A DNA stretch of 36,921 nucleotides from Methylotenera sp. (GCA_030682715.1 JAUXNQ010000047.1:1-36921), one strand, 5' to 3'; positions 25,013 through 34,227 are shown, counted from the stretch's first letter. Notes: generated by a model not told the origin, from the sequence alone. Numbers and translations are program-made.

Positions 25013-25023
25013 GGAGTGTAAAT

Positions 25024-25566
25024 ATGAAACTTGTCATCCTTGATCGCGACGGCGTTATTAATCAGGACTCCGCCAATTTCATTAAAAATCCTAATGAGTG
25101 GATTGCAATTCCTGGCAGCCTAGAAGCCATTGCCCTGTTAAATCAATCAGGGTTTAGAGTAGTCGTTGCAACTAACCAATCAGGAGTTAGCCGCGGCTTG
25201 TTCGACATGGCAACCCTCAATAGCATTCATGACAAAATGCACCGCGAACTTCTCATGCTAGGTGGACGGATTGATGCAGTATTTTATTGCCCTCACTCGG
25301 CTGATGACAACTGCAACTGCCGCAAACCAAAAACTGGCATGATTAAGGAAATAGGCAAGCGTTTTTCTGTTGATCTCAGCCAAGTGATTGGCGTTGGAGA
25401 TGCGTTCAGAGATTTACAAGCGTTTGCAGATGCAGGTTGCCAGCCGATTCTGGTACGTACAGGTAAAGGTGAAGATACGTTAAAATCTAATGACTTACCT
25501 GCCAATACCCTCGTTTTTGCAGACCTGAGCGAAGCAGTGCAACATATCATTTCAGAAAACACTTAA
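25024..25566 (+). CDS. gmhB: D-glycero-beta-D-manno-heptose-1,7-bisphosphate 7-phosphatase
   Basis: A 180-residue HAD phosphatase making ADP-heptose precursors for the LPS core. The nucleophile motif LDRDGVIN (6-13), VVATNQSGVSRGLF, the zinc loop CPHSADDNCNCRKPKTGM (about 89-106) with a His and three Cys, and the GVGDAFRDLQAFADAGC motif all fit GmhB. Placed between glyS and plsC, a common betaproteobacterial order; it ends three bases before plsC. Confidence 0.95.
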   Translation: MKLVILDRDGVINQDSANFIKNPNEWIAIPGSLEAIALLNQSGFRVVVATNQSGVSRGLFDMATLNSIHDKMHRELLMLGGRIDAVFYCPHSADDNCNCRKPKTGMIKEIGKRFSVDLSQVIGVGDAFRDLQAFADAGCQPILVRTGKGEDTLKSNDLPANTLVFADLSEAVQHIISENT

Positions 25567-25569
25567 ACC

Positions 25570-26277
25570 ATGCTGCTGTTACGCTCCACGCTATTTTTAC
25601 TCGGGCAGATTATTACTGCACCAATTTTTACATTCATTGCATTGCTTTCAATGCCCCTACACCCTGTAACACGTAATATTCTCATCTCAGGCTGGGCGCG
25701 TAGCATGATTTGGTGGCTACGCATTACTTGTAATATCCGCCATGAAATTAAAGGGTTAGAAAACCTCCCCACCACCCCTAGTATCATTTTGGCAAAGCAT
25801 CAATCAGCTTGGGAAACCCTAGCTTTTCAGGCGATTTTCCCTACCCAAGTTTACGTACTTAAACGTGAGCTACTATGGATTCCAATATTCGGCTGGGGTT
25901 TGGCGATGTCATCACCGATTGCGATTGATCGTAGCGCAGGACGCGAAGCACTCAAAAAGCTCGTCGCAAAAGGTAAGGCAAGGTTAGAAAAAGGCTTATG
26001 GGTCGTGATTTTCCCTGAAGGTACGCGTAAAGCACCAGGTGAGCGTGGCAAGTACCACATTGGTGGTGCATGGCTTGCAAGCCATACACAAACGCAGGTA
26101 GTACCAGTTGCACACAATGCAGGCGAGTTCTGGGCTAAAAATTCATTTATCAAAAAACCTGGGGTGATTCAGATACACATCGGCAAACCGATTCAAACCG
26201 TAAATGTAAAAACTGACGCATTAAATAGCCAAGTTGAACATTGGATAGAATCTGAAATGGCAACGCTTAACGCATGA
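25570..26277 (+). CDS. plsC: 1-acyl-sn-glycerol-3-phosphate acyltransferase PlsC
   Basis: A 235-residue membrane-bound acyltransferase making phosphatidic acid. It has an N-terminal hydrophobic segment (about 5-27), the acyltransferase block I KHQSAWET (the HX4D motif here ends in Glu rather than Asp, as seen in many PlsC relatives), block III FPEGTRKAPGERGKYHIGGAWLA and block IV VVPVAHNAGEFW. Its ATGA overlap with the next gene indicates coupling. Confidence 0.92.
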   Translation: MLLLRSTLFLLGQIITAPIFTFIALLSMPLHPVTRNILISGWARSMIWWLRITCNIRHEIKGLENLPTTPSIILAKHQSAWETLAFQAIFPTQVYVLKRELLWIPIFGWGLAMSSPIAIDRSAGREALKKLVAKGKARLEKGLWVVIFPEGTRKAPGERGKYHIGGAWLASHTQTQVVPVAHNAGEFWAKNSFIKKPGVIQIHIGKPIQTVNVKTDALNSQVEHWIESEMATLNA

Positions 26278-26981
26278 GCCACACCATTAAGTTGCCGTCT
26301 GGCGAGCAAATTCACTACACACTAGAACGTAGGCAGCGCCGCACCGTTGGCCTTAAAATCACACAAGATGGTTTAGTGATACACGCGCCCAAGCGCATCG
26401 TGCAATCCTACCTAGAAAGCCTGATTGTTCTTAAGGCGGATTGGATTCTCAAAAAACTTGAAGCACGAAGCACTAACCAACATCCGCCGATGCAATGGCA
26501 AAATGGTAATCAACTGTTATTACTGGGCAACGCCATCACGCTTGTAACAAAACAGGATATCCGATCAAGAGCGGTTGAATATACGCCTGGCTTTTTACAG
26601 CTAGCCATGCCTAATCACGATGAACCAAGCGCGGTGGAGAGAAAAGTACTGCAATGGTATAAAAAACAGGCCCTCACTGACTTTTCCAGACGCCTATCAC
26701 TTTTCGCAACAAAATTAGGTGTGCCTACACCTCCATTATTTCTATCCAACGCATGCTCGCGCTGGGGTAGCTGCAATTCAAGAAAAGAAATTCGGCTAAA
26801 CTGGCGCTTATTGCAAGCGCCACCACACATTATCAATTACGTGGTTTGCCATGAGCTGGCACACTTGAAAGAAATGAATCATTCTGCAAAGTTTTGGGCG
26901 GTAGTCGCAAGTATTTTCCCCGATTACAAAGCCGCAGAAAAAGAACTCAAAGCATGGTCGCCAAAACTACACGTTATATAA
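26274..26981 (+). CDS. YgjP/SprT-like M48-type metallopeptidase
   Basis: A 235-residue DUF45/YgjP-family protein with the zinc motif HELAHLKEMNHSAKFW (about 196-211; HExxH plus a following His) and the family signature SNACSRWGSCNSRKEIRLNWRLLQAPPHIINYVVCHE. Members are predicted zinc peptidases of unknown substrate. It overlaps plsC by four bases. The C-terminal end AEKELKAWSPKLHVI is typical. Confidence 0.9.
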   Translation: MSHTIKLPSGEQIHYTLERRQRRTVGLKITQDGLVIHAPKRIVQSYLESLIVLKADWILKKLEARSTNQHPPMQWQNGNQLLLLGNAITLVTKQDIRSRAVEYTPGFLQLAMPNHDEPSAVERKVLQWYKKQALTDFSRRLSLFATKLGVPTPPLFLSNACSRWGSCNSRKEIRLNWRLLQAPPHIINYVVCHELAHLKEMNHSAKFWAVVASIFPDYKAAEKELKAWSPKLHVI

Positions 26982-26997
26982 GACTATTCAATGAGAG

Positions 26998-27052
26998 AGT
27001 TTTACACGAAGCAGTTTTAGCCCTAAAACTTACAATTTCGTTTCGTGCAAAG
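26998..27052. repeat. Nested inverted repeat between convergent genes
   Basis: AGTTTTAG-CC-CTAAAACT (27013-27030) sits inside outer arms CACGAA (27005-27010) and TTCGTG (27042-27047). The right arm lies in a 15-mer (27038-27052) also found at 4273-4287. It may act as a weak terminator for the YgjP gene. Confidence 0.45.
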
Positions 27053-27065
27053 CACTAAATTAGTT

Positions 27066-27653
27066 TTACAGCAATTGCTTAACATCACTCGCTATTACAT
27101 CTGGCTTAGTACCATAATCTACATATAGGCGAATTTTCCCAGCTTTATCAAACATATAGACACCCGCACTATGATCAATGGTGTAACCGCTACGTCCTTT
27201 ATTCTCAACCTTTGCCGCAAAGATTTTAAAATCTTTTAACACAGATGCGGTCTGCTCTTTCGTGCCATACAAACCAATAAAACTTGCATCAAATGCTGGC
27301 ACATATTCAGCTAACAACGCTTGCGTATCGCGCTCTGGGTCTAAAGTTACGAATAACACTTGTAACTCATCCGCTTGCCCACCAAGCAACTTCATGGCTT
27401 GCTTCATGTCAGTAAGTGTTGTTGGGCACACATCGGGGCAATGAGTATAGCCAAAAAATAAGGCAACCACCTTTCCTTTAAAATCCGTTAACGACCTCGG
27501 CTTACCAGTATGGTCAGTCAAGTTAAGCGTGTTACCAAAATCCACGCCTGTAATATCTGTCGCATTAAATTTTTGCTCATTGTTTGCCGCGTTACATCCT
27601 GCCAAAACAACTATGAAAAGCGCAAGCAATATTAATCTCATGAGTTTATTCAC
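27066..27653 (-). CDS. SCO1/SenC-family copper lipoprotein
   Basis: A thioredoxin-fold protein that delivers copper to cytochrome oxidase or handles periplasmic redox. The copper-binding CPDVC (in TSGHCPDVCPTTL-like HCPDVCPTTLTD) and the distant histidine in DHSAGVYMFD are both present. The N-terminus LILLALFIVVLAGC-NAAN is a signal peptide with a lipobox, so it is likely a lipoprotein. GTG 27653 is chosen because AAAGG lies about 9 nt upstream; ATG 27641 also works and TTG/ATG at 27677 would add an unusual leader. It is divergent from ilvE. Confidence 0.9.
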   Translation of the reverse strand: MNKLMRLILLALFIVVLAGCNAANNEQKFNATDITGVDFGNTLNLTDHTGKPRSLTDFKGKVVALFFGYTHCPDVCPTTLTDMKQAMKLLGGQADELQVLFVTLDPERDTQALLAEYVPAFDASFIGLYGTKEQTASVLKDFKIFAAKVENKGRSGYTIDHSAGVYMFDKAGKIRLYVDYGTKPDVIASDVKQLL

Positions 27654-27822
27654 TGAATCACACCTTTGTAGCAACATTAATAGATAAATATTCTACCATG
27701 CACAATAAATTCAACACCTTGCATGATAAATTTATCTGTAAATGCTATAAATTACTGCAAACCAAGTCCGCACTCGTTTACAATATTACTTTTGCAAATT
27801 TCAAGCATTTTAAGGACTAAGC

Positions 27823-28767
27823 ATGGCTAACCCTGCAGCAACTTCTGGCGGTATGGCAGACCGCGATGGCGTAATCTGGTATGACGGTAAAATGGTGAAC
27901 TGGCGTGATGCCACCACTCACGTTTTAACACACACTTTACACTACGGCATGGGCGTATTTGAAGGTGTTCGCGCTTACAAAACAGACAAAGGTACTGCAA
28001 TTTTCCGTTTGAAAGAGCATACAGACAGATTATTCCGCTCTGCGCATATTCTTGGCATGAAAATGCCTTTCAGCAAAGAGGAAATGATAGAAGCACAAAA
28101 AGCAGCGGTACGTGATAACAACCTAGAATCTGCTTACATGCGCCCAATGGCATTTTATGGCGCAGAAGCAATGGGCATCTCAGCAAAAACACTGTCTACA
28201 CATGTCATCGTAGCTGCATGGAAATGGGGTGCATACATGGGTCAAGACGCACTAGATAATGGCATTCGCGTTAAGACATCATCATTCTCACGTCATCACG
28301 TGAACATCACTATGTGTAAAGCCAAAGCAAACGGCAACTACATGAACAGCATTTTGGCACACCAAGAAGCGGCTCAAGATGGTTATCAAGAAGCTTTACT
28401 GCTGGATGTTGACGGCTTTGTTGCAGAAGGTTCAGGCGAAAACATATTTATCGTTCGCAACGGTAAACTGTACACACCAGACCTTACCAGCGCACTAGAA
28501 GGTATCACTCGCGACACGATTGTGCAATTAGCAACGGAGTTAGGTATTCAAGTGATTGAAAAACGCATCACACGCGACGAAGTTTATGGCGCTGATGAGG
28601 CATTCTTCACGGGCACAGCCGCTGAAGTAACACCAATCCGCGAGCTAGATAATCGCGCAATTGGCACAGGCACTGCGGGCCCGATTACGAAACAATTACA
28701 GAAACTATACTTTGATGTAGTGACAGGTAAATCTGCAAAACACGCAGACTGGTTAACATTAGTATAA
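27823..28767 (+). CDS. ilvE: Branched-chain amino acid aminotransferase
   Basis: A 314-residue fold-type IV PLP enzyme that catalyses the last step in Leu, Ile and Val synthesis. THTLHYGMGVFEGVRAYKT near 34-52, the catalytic-lysine region KAKANGNYMNSILAHQEA, the GYQEALLLDVDGFVAEGSGENIF block and the FFTGTAAEVTPIRELD end are diagnostic. A good AAGGA precedes the ATG, and TACAAT at 27779-27784 is a possible -10. Confidence 0.96.
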   Translation: MANPAATSGGMADRDGVIWYDGKMVNWRDATTHVLTHTLHYGMGVFEGVRAYKTDKGTAIFRLKEHTDRLFRSAHILGMKMPFSKEEMIEAQKAAVRDNNLESAYMRPMAFYGAEAMGISAKTLSTHVIVAAWKWGAYMGQDALDNGIRVKTSSFSRHHVNITMCKAKANGNYMNSILAHQEAAQDGYQEALLLDVDGFVAEGSGENIFIVRNGKLYTPDLTSALEGITRDTIVQLATELGIQVIEKRITRDEVYGADEAFFTGTAAEVTPIRELDNRAIGTGTAGPITKQLQKLYFDVVTGKSAKHADWLTLV

Positions 28768-28821
28768 ACACTAGCACCACCATTCACGCAAAAGTGAGAA
28801 TGGTGAAATAAGGATATTTTA

Positions 28822-29013
28822 ATGTCTGATGTAAATGAAATCGAAATTTCGGCCAAAGACCTACCACTACATTGCCCAACACCAGAAGTAGCGCTGTGGT
28901 CATCTCACCCGCGTGTGTTTCTAGACGTAGTAAAGACAGGTCATGTCGCCTGCCCTTACTGTGGCACAAAATACAAATTAAAAGCTGGTGAAGTCGTTGG
29001 TCACCACCACTAA
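28822..29013 (+). CDS. zf-CHCC zinc-finger protein
   Basis: A 63-residue protein with the CHCC pattern: LHCPTP, then HPRVFLDV, then ACPYCGTKYKL, giving Cys, His, Cys, Cys ligands. It is related to the zinc-binding domain of mitochondrial NDUFS6 and is common beside ilvE in betaproteobacteria; its role is unknown. AAGGA lies at good distance from the ATG. Confidence 0.88.
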   Translation: MSDVNEIEISAKDLPLHCPTPEVALWSSHPRVFLDVVKTGHVACPYCGTKYKLKAGEVVGHHH

Positions 29014-29082
29014 TCTAAAATAGTGGTTTATCGATACTAAACAGTTTTAATTTCACTGACACCTAAGTCTTGGTAATGAATG

Positions 29083-29126
29083 TTCTTTTACTTTAACTCA
29101 GTATGTAGTGAGTTAAAGTAAAAGAA
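29083..29126. terminator. Bidirectional terminator with an 18-bp perfect stem
   Basis: Arms at 29083-29100 and 29109-29126 pair perfectly around an 8-base loop; A- and T-rich outer ends give U-rich tails both ways. It separates the zinc-finger gene from the convergent murI. Confidence 0.85.
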
Positions 29127-29151
29127 ATAGCGACTTACTTAAGATATCAAG

Positions 29152-29979
29152 TTATAAAAAATCAACTTCTGCCTTCTGTTTCCACAAAGCCCCTATCACC
29201 TGCTCAGCTTCTAACGCTTGGCTATTTGTCCAAAATTTCACACTTGCCAACACTGGACTAGTAGAAAGTAAGTTTAGCTCTACTAAGCGCTTCTGCAATT
29301 GCTTAGCCACAGCCGCACCAGTGTCAATCAAGGTGATATGCTCACCCACGACACGCTCTATCAATGGTCGAACAAATGGATAATGTGTACAGCCAAGCAC
29401 AATGGTGTCTGCGCCCTCGTCTAACAAGGGTTGACAATATTTTTTAACTAGCTGCAAAGTGTTTTCGGCTTGCAACTCCCCCCGCTCTACACACTCCACC
29501 AAACCGACGCATGCCTGTGTGACTACTTTTACATTGCGTCCATAACTTTCTAGCAAGCCTGCAAACTGTGCACTTTTTAAAGTACCTGTGGTTGCAAGCA
29601 CACCGACAATGCCATTTCGTGAAGCTTCTGCAGCAGGCTTTACCGCTGGCTCCATGCCAATAATTGGTAAAACATACTTTTCGCGCATCATATCAATAGC
29701 AGCTGCGGTGGCAGTATTACAGGCAACAACAATCGCTTTAGCATTTTTTGAGATCAAAAAATCTGTAATTTCTATACAACGCGATTGAATTTCTTCAGGG
29801 CTTTTGTTGCCATAGGGAGCGTGCAAGCTGTCAGCCACATACAGTAATTGTTCGTTAGGCAGCAGCGCATGAATATGCTGCAACACTGAGATACCACCCA
29901 CGCCTGAATCAAATACGGCTATCGGCCTATGCTTCATGTTGTGCGTGGTAGATTGATCAGTCATCGTTAAGGCGGTCAT
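29152..29979 (-). CDS. murI: Glutamate racemase
   Basis: A 275-residue enzyme giving D-glutamate for peptidoglycan. The catalytic cysteine motifs are visible: VVACNTATAAAIDMMRE (first Cys) and IVLGCTHYPFVRP (second Cys), with the N-terminal PIAVFDSGVGGISVLQHI and VADSLHAPYGNKSPEEI. Three Met starts are possible (29979, 29964, 29937) and none has a clear ribosome-binding site; a TATAAT on the minus strand (29996-30001) would place the transcript start about ten bases before the first ATG, which is kept. Confidence 0.94.
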   Translation of the reverse strand: MTALTMTDQSTTHNMKHRPIAVFDSGVGGISVLQHIHALLPNEQLLYVADSLHAPYGNKSPEEIQSRCIEITDFLISKNAKAIVVACNTATAAAIDMMREKYVLPIIGMEPAVKPAAEASRNGIVGVLATTGTLKSAQFAGLLESYGRNVKVVTQACVGLVECVERGELQAENTLQLVKKYCQPLLDEGADTIVLGCTHYPFVRPLIERVVGEHITLIDTGAAVAKQLQKRLVELNLLSTSPVLASVKFWTNSQALEAEQVIGALWKQKAEVDFL

Positions 29980-30089
29980 CAGTTACAATGCATATATTAT
30001 AAACCGTTGAGATTATTAAATCTTCAATGTCACTTTGCAAAAAACATAACATCAAATATGCAAACGCTCACGCGTAAAAGGATTCAATC

Positions 30090-30638
30090 ATGGGTAATCG
30101 ATTAAGTAAAATTTACACACGCACAGGCGATGATGGCACAACAGGGCTTGGTGATGGTAGCCGTATCAGCAAAGATAGCATCCGTGTCGATGCGATGGGT
30201 GATGTGGATGAGTTAAATTCAGTGATTGGTTTAATCTTATCGGAGCCTATCTCTCAGCACTTGCAAGACGCCCTCACAAAAATTCAACACGATTTATTTA
30301 ATTTGGGCGGAGAAATCTGCATTCCAGGATACGTATTGTTAACTCCATCTTGTGTTGATGAGTTAGAACATACTATTGACAATCTCAACAGCGAATTAAG
30401 CCCATTAAAAGAATTTATATTACCAGGCGGCACCAAAAGTGCAGCTTTCTGCCATTTGGCTCGTACAGTATGTCGTCGTGCCGAACGAAAATTAATTGAA
30501 TTACACCGCAATGAAAAAGTGACTGAGATTTCATTGCAATATTTAAATCGCCTATCTGATTTATTATTTGTGATGTGTCGTATTATTAACAAAGAAGCTG
30601 GTGTTGATGACGTATTATGGAAAAATGAACACGCTTAA
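30090..30638 (+). CDS. PduO-type cob(I)alamin adenosyltransferase
   Basis: A 182-residue ATP:cob(I)alamin adenosyltransferase forming coenzyme B12. KIYTRTGDDGTTGLGDGSRISKD (residues 6-28) is the ATP-binding signature, VDELNSVIGLI and the CRRAERKLIEL / LSDLLFVMCR segments complete the PduO/MMAB fold. An AAAGG precedes the ATG. No other cobalamin gene is in the window, so it likely serves salvaged corrinoids or general B12 supply. Confidence 0.94.
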   Translation: MGNRLSKIYTRTGDDGTTGLGDGSRISKDSIRVDAMGDVDELNSVIGLILSEPISQHLQDALTKIQHDLFNLGGEICIPGYVLLTPSCVDELEHTIDNLNSELSPLKEFILPGGTKSAAFCHLARTVCRRAERKLIELHRNEKVTEISLQYLNRLSDLLFVMCRIINKEAGVDDVLWKNEHA

Positions 30639-30778
30639 TAACATGTTGATGGCTTAATTACACTGCTCTGTGCTCAATGTCGTGGGTTTTTATAACATCC
30701 ATTCATGAATCATCATGATTTAATCAATCATCCTGATTTTAGAATCAATACAATTTTAGAATTGATACTAGGTTAAGC

Positions 30779-30784
30779 TATAAT
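30779..30784 (+). promoter_or_regulatory. -10 box abutting the pcnB start codon
   Basis: A perfect TATAAT ends seven bases before the pcnB ATG, so transcription would begin at or next to that codon and the mRNA would be leaderless. No convincing -35 box is present at 16-18 bp (TTGATA at 30762 is too close). Confidence 0.45.
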
Positions 30785-30790
30785 TTCACC

Positions 30791-32233
30791 ATGATAAGAA
30801 AACTGTTCAATAAAATCTTTAAGCCTAAACTAGCGAAAACTGGGCACGAAACACCAGCACGAGCCAAGCCAGATAACGCCAAATCACAACAGAACACACG
30901 TCCTATCTTAGGCACAAAGAAATCAGCCAAACGAAGAGGGAGCAACACAGACAGTGCTGCCATCATTCCATTTAAAAAGCATCAAATAGACCGAGAACTC
31001 TTAAGTAATGCCGCAATAAAGACAATTGAAGGCCTACAAAAAGCAGGGTTTGAAGCCTATATTGTAGGTGGCGCTGTGCGCGACCTACTACTTAAGCGCG
31101 TTCCTAAAGATTTTGATGTGGCAACAGATGCGACCCCAGAAGAAGTAAACCGTGCATTTAGACGTTCGCGCATCATCGGCAGACGCTTTAGGCTAGTACA
31201 TGTGCTGTTTGGTGACGAGACCATCGAGGTTTCTACATTTCGCGGTCATCATGAAGCCAAAGGCGACGCACACACCAATGAAAGCGGTCGCATCATTCGC
31301 GACAACGTGTTTGGCAGCCTAGAAGAAGACGCCACTCGTCGCGACTTTACCGCCAACGCACTGTATTACGACCCAACCAGCGAAGAAGTGCTAGACTTTC
31401 ATCAAGGGTTTGCGGATATTCAAGCAGGCATTCTACGCATGATCGGCAAGCCAGAAACACGCTATGCCGAAGATCCTGTACGTATGTTGCGCGTTGTAAG
31501 GTTATCAGCCAAACTTGGCCTGCAAATTGACCCAGCTACGATGGCGCCAATAGCAAAAATGGCAGACTTACTAGAAGACGTACCCCCCAGCCGCCTATTT
31601 GATGAAATGCTCAAACTGTTTTTATCAGGTCATGCGATTGAAAGCGTCACTGCATTACGCAAGCAGCATCTACACCACGGTTTACTGCCGATGCTAGATG
31701 TGGTGCTAGAACAACCAATGGGTGAGCGCTTTGTCATGCTTGCGCTCCAGAACACAGACAATCGTATTTTGTCAGGCAAGTCAGCCAACCCTAGCTTCTT
31801 ATTTGCCACTTTGCTTTGGCATGAGGTGTTAGCCGCTTGGGGAGTGTATAAAAATGATGGCAACCCACCTATACCAGCACTACATATGGCAATGAGCGAA
31901 GTAATCGCCTCGCAAGCAGAAAAACTGGCCATTCATAACCGTTATACCGCAACAATGAAAGAAATTTGGGGCATGCAACCACGCTTTGAACAGCGTTCAG
32001 GTAAGCGTCCTTTTGGTTTACTCATACACCCACGCTATCGCGCAGGCTACGACTTCTTACTCTTGCGCTGTGAATCAGGCGAACTGCCAGCGGAGTTAGG
32101 CGCATGGTGGACTACCTTTGCAGAAGCGGATAACGAAACACGCCAGACCATGTTAGAGGCCGATACCGCCCCTAAAAAGCGTAGAAAAAGAAATCGTAAA
32201 AAACCAAGCGGCAGCGCGTCATCTGAATCATGA
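30791..32233 (+). CDS. pcnB: Poly(A) polymerase I
   Basis: A 480-residue nucleotidyltransferase that adds 3' poly(A) tails to RNA. After a basic N-terminal extension of about 60 residues come GFEAYIVGGAVRDLLLKRVPKDFDVATDATPEEV (catalytic GG...DxD), VRDNVFGSLEEDATRRDFTANALYYD-like RDNVFGSLEEDATRRDFTANALYY, and the RNA-binding EDPVRMLRVVRLSAKLGL segment. The tail (KKRRKRNRKKPSG) is strongly basic, as in E. coli PcnB. It overlaps folK by four bases. The CCA-adding alternative is less likely given these extensions. Confidence 0.93.
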   Translation: MIRKLFNKIFKPKLAKTGHETPARAKPDNAKSQQNTRPILGTKKSAKRRGSNTDSAAIIPFKKHQIDRELLSNAAIKTIEGLQKAGFEAYIVGGAVRDLLLKRVPKDFDVATDATPEEVNRAFRRSRIIGRRFRLVHVLFGDETIEVSTFRGHHEAKGDAHTNESGRIIRDNVFGSLEEDATRRDFTANALYYDPTSEEVLDFHQGFADIQAGILRMIGKPETRYAEDPVRMLRVVRLSAKLGLQIDPATMAPIAKMADLLEDVPPSRLFDEMLKLFLSGHAIESVTALRKQHLHHGLLPMLDVVLEQPMGERFVMLALQNTDNRILSGKSANPSFLFATLLWHEVLAAWGVYKNDGNPPIPALHMAMSEVIASQAEKLAIHNRYTATMKEIWGMQPRFEQRSGKRPFGLLIHPRYRAGYDFLLLRCESGELPAELGAWWTTFAEADNETRQTMLEADTAPKKRRKRNRKKPSGSASSES

Positions 32234-32724
32234 TGAAACAGGCATTTGTTGCGCTAGGAAGCAATTTAGAAAACCCAAAAGTACAGGTGGGACAAGCGCT
32301 TATAGCGTTAAGCCACCTACCAAATACACGTATGGTAAAGCAATCATCGCTTTACCAAACCGCACCGATTGATTGCATAGATACTGCACCAGACTTTATT
32401 AACGCTGTCGCTGAAATTGAAACATCACTAGCGCCTGAAGCCTTACTAGATGCAATTCTCAATATAGAAAATCACGCAGGTCGTGAGCGCCCTTACATTA
32501 ATGCGCCACGGGTATTAGATTGTGATTTACTGCTATATGAAGATGTAATATTAAACACTACAAAACTAACCTTGCCCCATCCCCGCATGCATACGCGAGG
32601 TTTTGTTTTATTGCCATTATTTGAAATCGCACCAGATATTTCCATTCCGAATCATGGCAAAATAGCTGCATTCATGACACCTGACCTATTGTTAGGTATC
32701 AAAAAATTACCATCTCTTAGTTAA
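32230..32724 (+). CDS. folK: HPPK, 6-hydroxymethyl-7,8-dihydropterin pyrophosphokinase
   Basis: A 164-residue folate-pathway enzyme transferring pyrophosphate from ATP to the pterin. AFVALGSNLENP at the start, LYQTAPID, DFINAVAEIETSL, and the signature GRERPYINAPRVLDCDLLLYED with the two magnesium-binding Asp are present; HPRMHTRGFVLLPLFEIAPD closes it. It overlaps pcnB and sits three bases before the kinase gene. Confidence 0.95.
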   Translation: MMKQAFVALGSNLENPKVQVGQALIALSHLPNTRMVKQSSLYQTAPIDCIDTAPDFINAVAEIETSLAPEALLDAILNIENHAGRERPYINAPRVLDCDLLLYEDVILNTTKLTLPHPRMHTRGFVLLPLFEIAPDISIPNHGKIAAFMTPDLLLGIKKLPSLS

Positions 32725-32727
32725 AAC

Positions 32728-33375
32728 ATGAGCATTTTTAATAAATTTCCATATATCGTTGTTGAAGGCCCTATCGGCAGTGGCAAAACCACATTAGCAA
32801 AAATGTTGGCTGATAAATTTCCAGTGGACTATTTATCTGAAAAAGCAGAGGCCAACCCTTTTCTGCCACGCTTTTACCAAGATGCACAACGCTATGGTTT
32901 GCCTACGCAGTTATTCTTTTTGTTTCAACGTGCTAATCAAATCAAAGACCTTAGTCAGCGCGATATGTTTGCAAAACCGATTGTGGCAGACTTTTTTTTA
33001 GAAAAAGACCCAATCTTTGCCAGACTAAATCTAGATGATGAAGAATATGCGCTGTACCATCAAATCTACCAACACTTGCAACTTAAGGCGCCGAAGCCTG
33101 ACTTGGTCATTTACCTACAAACACCAATAGATGCTTTAATGGGACGCATTGAAGAGCGCAGCGTGAGCTATGAACAGGATATTCCAAGAGAGTACATAGA
33201 GCGGTTGGCTAATGCCTATAGTGAATTTTTTCATACCTATGACGCTTCACCAGTACTCATTGTGAATAATGAGAAATTAAATATTCTTAAAAATGAAAGT
33301 TCACTTAATTTACTGTTAAATCGTATCATGCAGATTAAAGGGCAGCGCGAGTTCTTTAATCCAAATTTTGAATAG
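32728..33375 (+). CDS. Deoxynucleoside kinase
   Basis: A 215-residue dNK/deoxyadenosine-deoxyguanosine kinase type protein for deoxynucleoside salvage. P-loop GPIGSGKTTLAKM (14-26), the substrate-site SEKAEANPFLPRFYQDAQRYGLPTQLFFLFQR, ADFFLEKDPIFA and the ERS-type lid IEERSVSYEQDIPREYIERLANAYSEFF are visible. The exact substrate cannot be told. Lies between folK and panB, as in many betaproteobacteria. Confidence 0.9.
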   Translation: MSIFNKFPYIVVEGPIGSGKTTLAKMLADKFPVDYLSEKAEANPFLPRFYQDAQRYGLPTQLFFLFQRANQIKDLSQRDMFAKPIVADFFLEKDPIFARLNLDDEEYALYHQIYQHLQLKAPKPDLVIYLQTPIDALMGRIEERSVSYEQDIPREYIERLANAYSEFFHTYDASPVLIVNNEKLNILKNESSLNLLLNRIMQIKGQREFFNPNFE

Positions 33376-33378
33376 TTT

Positions 33379-34206
33379 TTGAGCATACCAAACATGACAT
33401 TAACCAAGCTACATGAAATAGCAGACCGTGGTGAGAAAATCGCCATGCTCACCTGCTATGACGCAACATTTGCTAAGTTAATGGAACACGCAGGTGTTGA
33501 TATTTTATTAGTGGGCGACTCTCTCGGCATGGTATTACAGGGTGCTGAGAACACTCTCAATGTAAGCATGCACCACATGACTTACCACACCAAAAGTGTT
33601 GCAGCTGGCGCACCTAACGCCCTGATTATTGCAGACATGCCTGTAGGCAGTTACGAGCACGATAACGAAGCCGCGTATAAAAATGCCTTATGGTTGATTC
33701 GTTCAGGCGCTCAAATGGTCAAGTTTGAAGGTGGCGGCGACCGAGTGCATACCGCACGGTATCTAATTGAGCGAGGCATTCCTGTGTGTGCGCACCTCGG
33801 TTTTACGCCACAATCGGTGAATCAACTAGGCGGTTACAAAATTCAAGGTAAAACAGAAGAAAGTGCGCATCAAATCACTCAAGATGCCATTGCCATGAGT
33901 GATGCAGGCGTTAGTTTGATCGTACTGGAAATGGTGCCCGCAACATTGGCTAAGCACATTACCGAATCTATCAAAGCACTTACCATTGGCATTGGCGCTA
34001 GTGTCGATTGCGATGGTCAAGTACTGGTTATCCAAGATTTACTTGGTATTTACAATGGTGCCGCAAGCAAACACCCTAATGAATTTAAAGCACCTCGTTT
34101 TGTGAAAAACTTTTTATGTGAAACGAATAGTGTTCAGCAGGCTGTTAGTAATTATGTCCAAGCCGTAAAAAGCAAAACATTCCCTACGCCTGAACATAGT
34201 TACTAA
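33379..34206 (+). CDS. panB: 3-methyl-2-oxobutanoate hydroxymethyltransferase
   Basis: The first committed enzyme of pantothenate synthesis, adding a hydroxymethyl group from methylene-tetrahydrofolate to ketoisovalerate. MLTCYDATFAKLMEHAGVDILLVGDSLGMVLQG, YHTKSVAAGAPNALIIADMP, VKFEGG, HLGFTPQSVNQLGGYK and IGIGASVDCDGQVLVIQDLLG are standard PanB blocks. Length (275) is normal. The TTG at 33379, four bases after the kinase stop, is given as the start; ATG 33394 is equally possible since neither has a clear ribosome-binding site. Confidence 0.95.
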   Translation: MSIPNMTLTKLHEIADRGEKIAMLTCYDATFAKLMEHAGVDILLVGDSLGMVLQGAENTLNVSMHHMTYHTKSVAAGAPNALIIADMPVGSYEHDNEAAYKNALWLIRSGAQMVKFEGGGDRVHTARYLIERGIPVCAHLGFTPQSVNQLGGYKIQGKTEESAHQITQDAIAMSDAGVSLIVLEMVPATLAKHITESIKALTIGIGASVDCDGQVLVIQDLLGIYNGAASKHPNEFKAPRFVKNFLCETNSVQQAVSNYVQAVKSKTFPTPEHSY

Positions 34207-34227
34207 ATTATTACTTAGCAAAACACC

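Noticed and set aside
24826-25023. CRISPR-like repeats
   Set aside because: The repeats are palindromic REP-like units of differing spacing with no regular repeat-spacer series and no cas genes.
29083-29126. Inverted repeats of an insertion sequence
   Set aside because: Arms are only 8 bp apart with no transposase; position between convergent genes fits a terminator.
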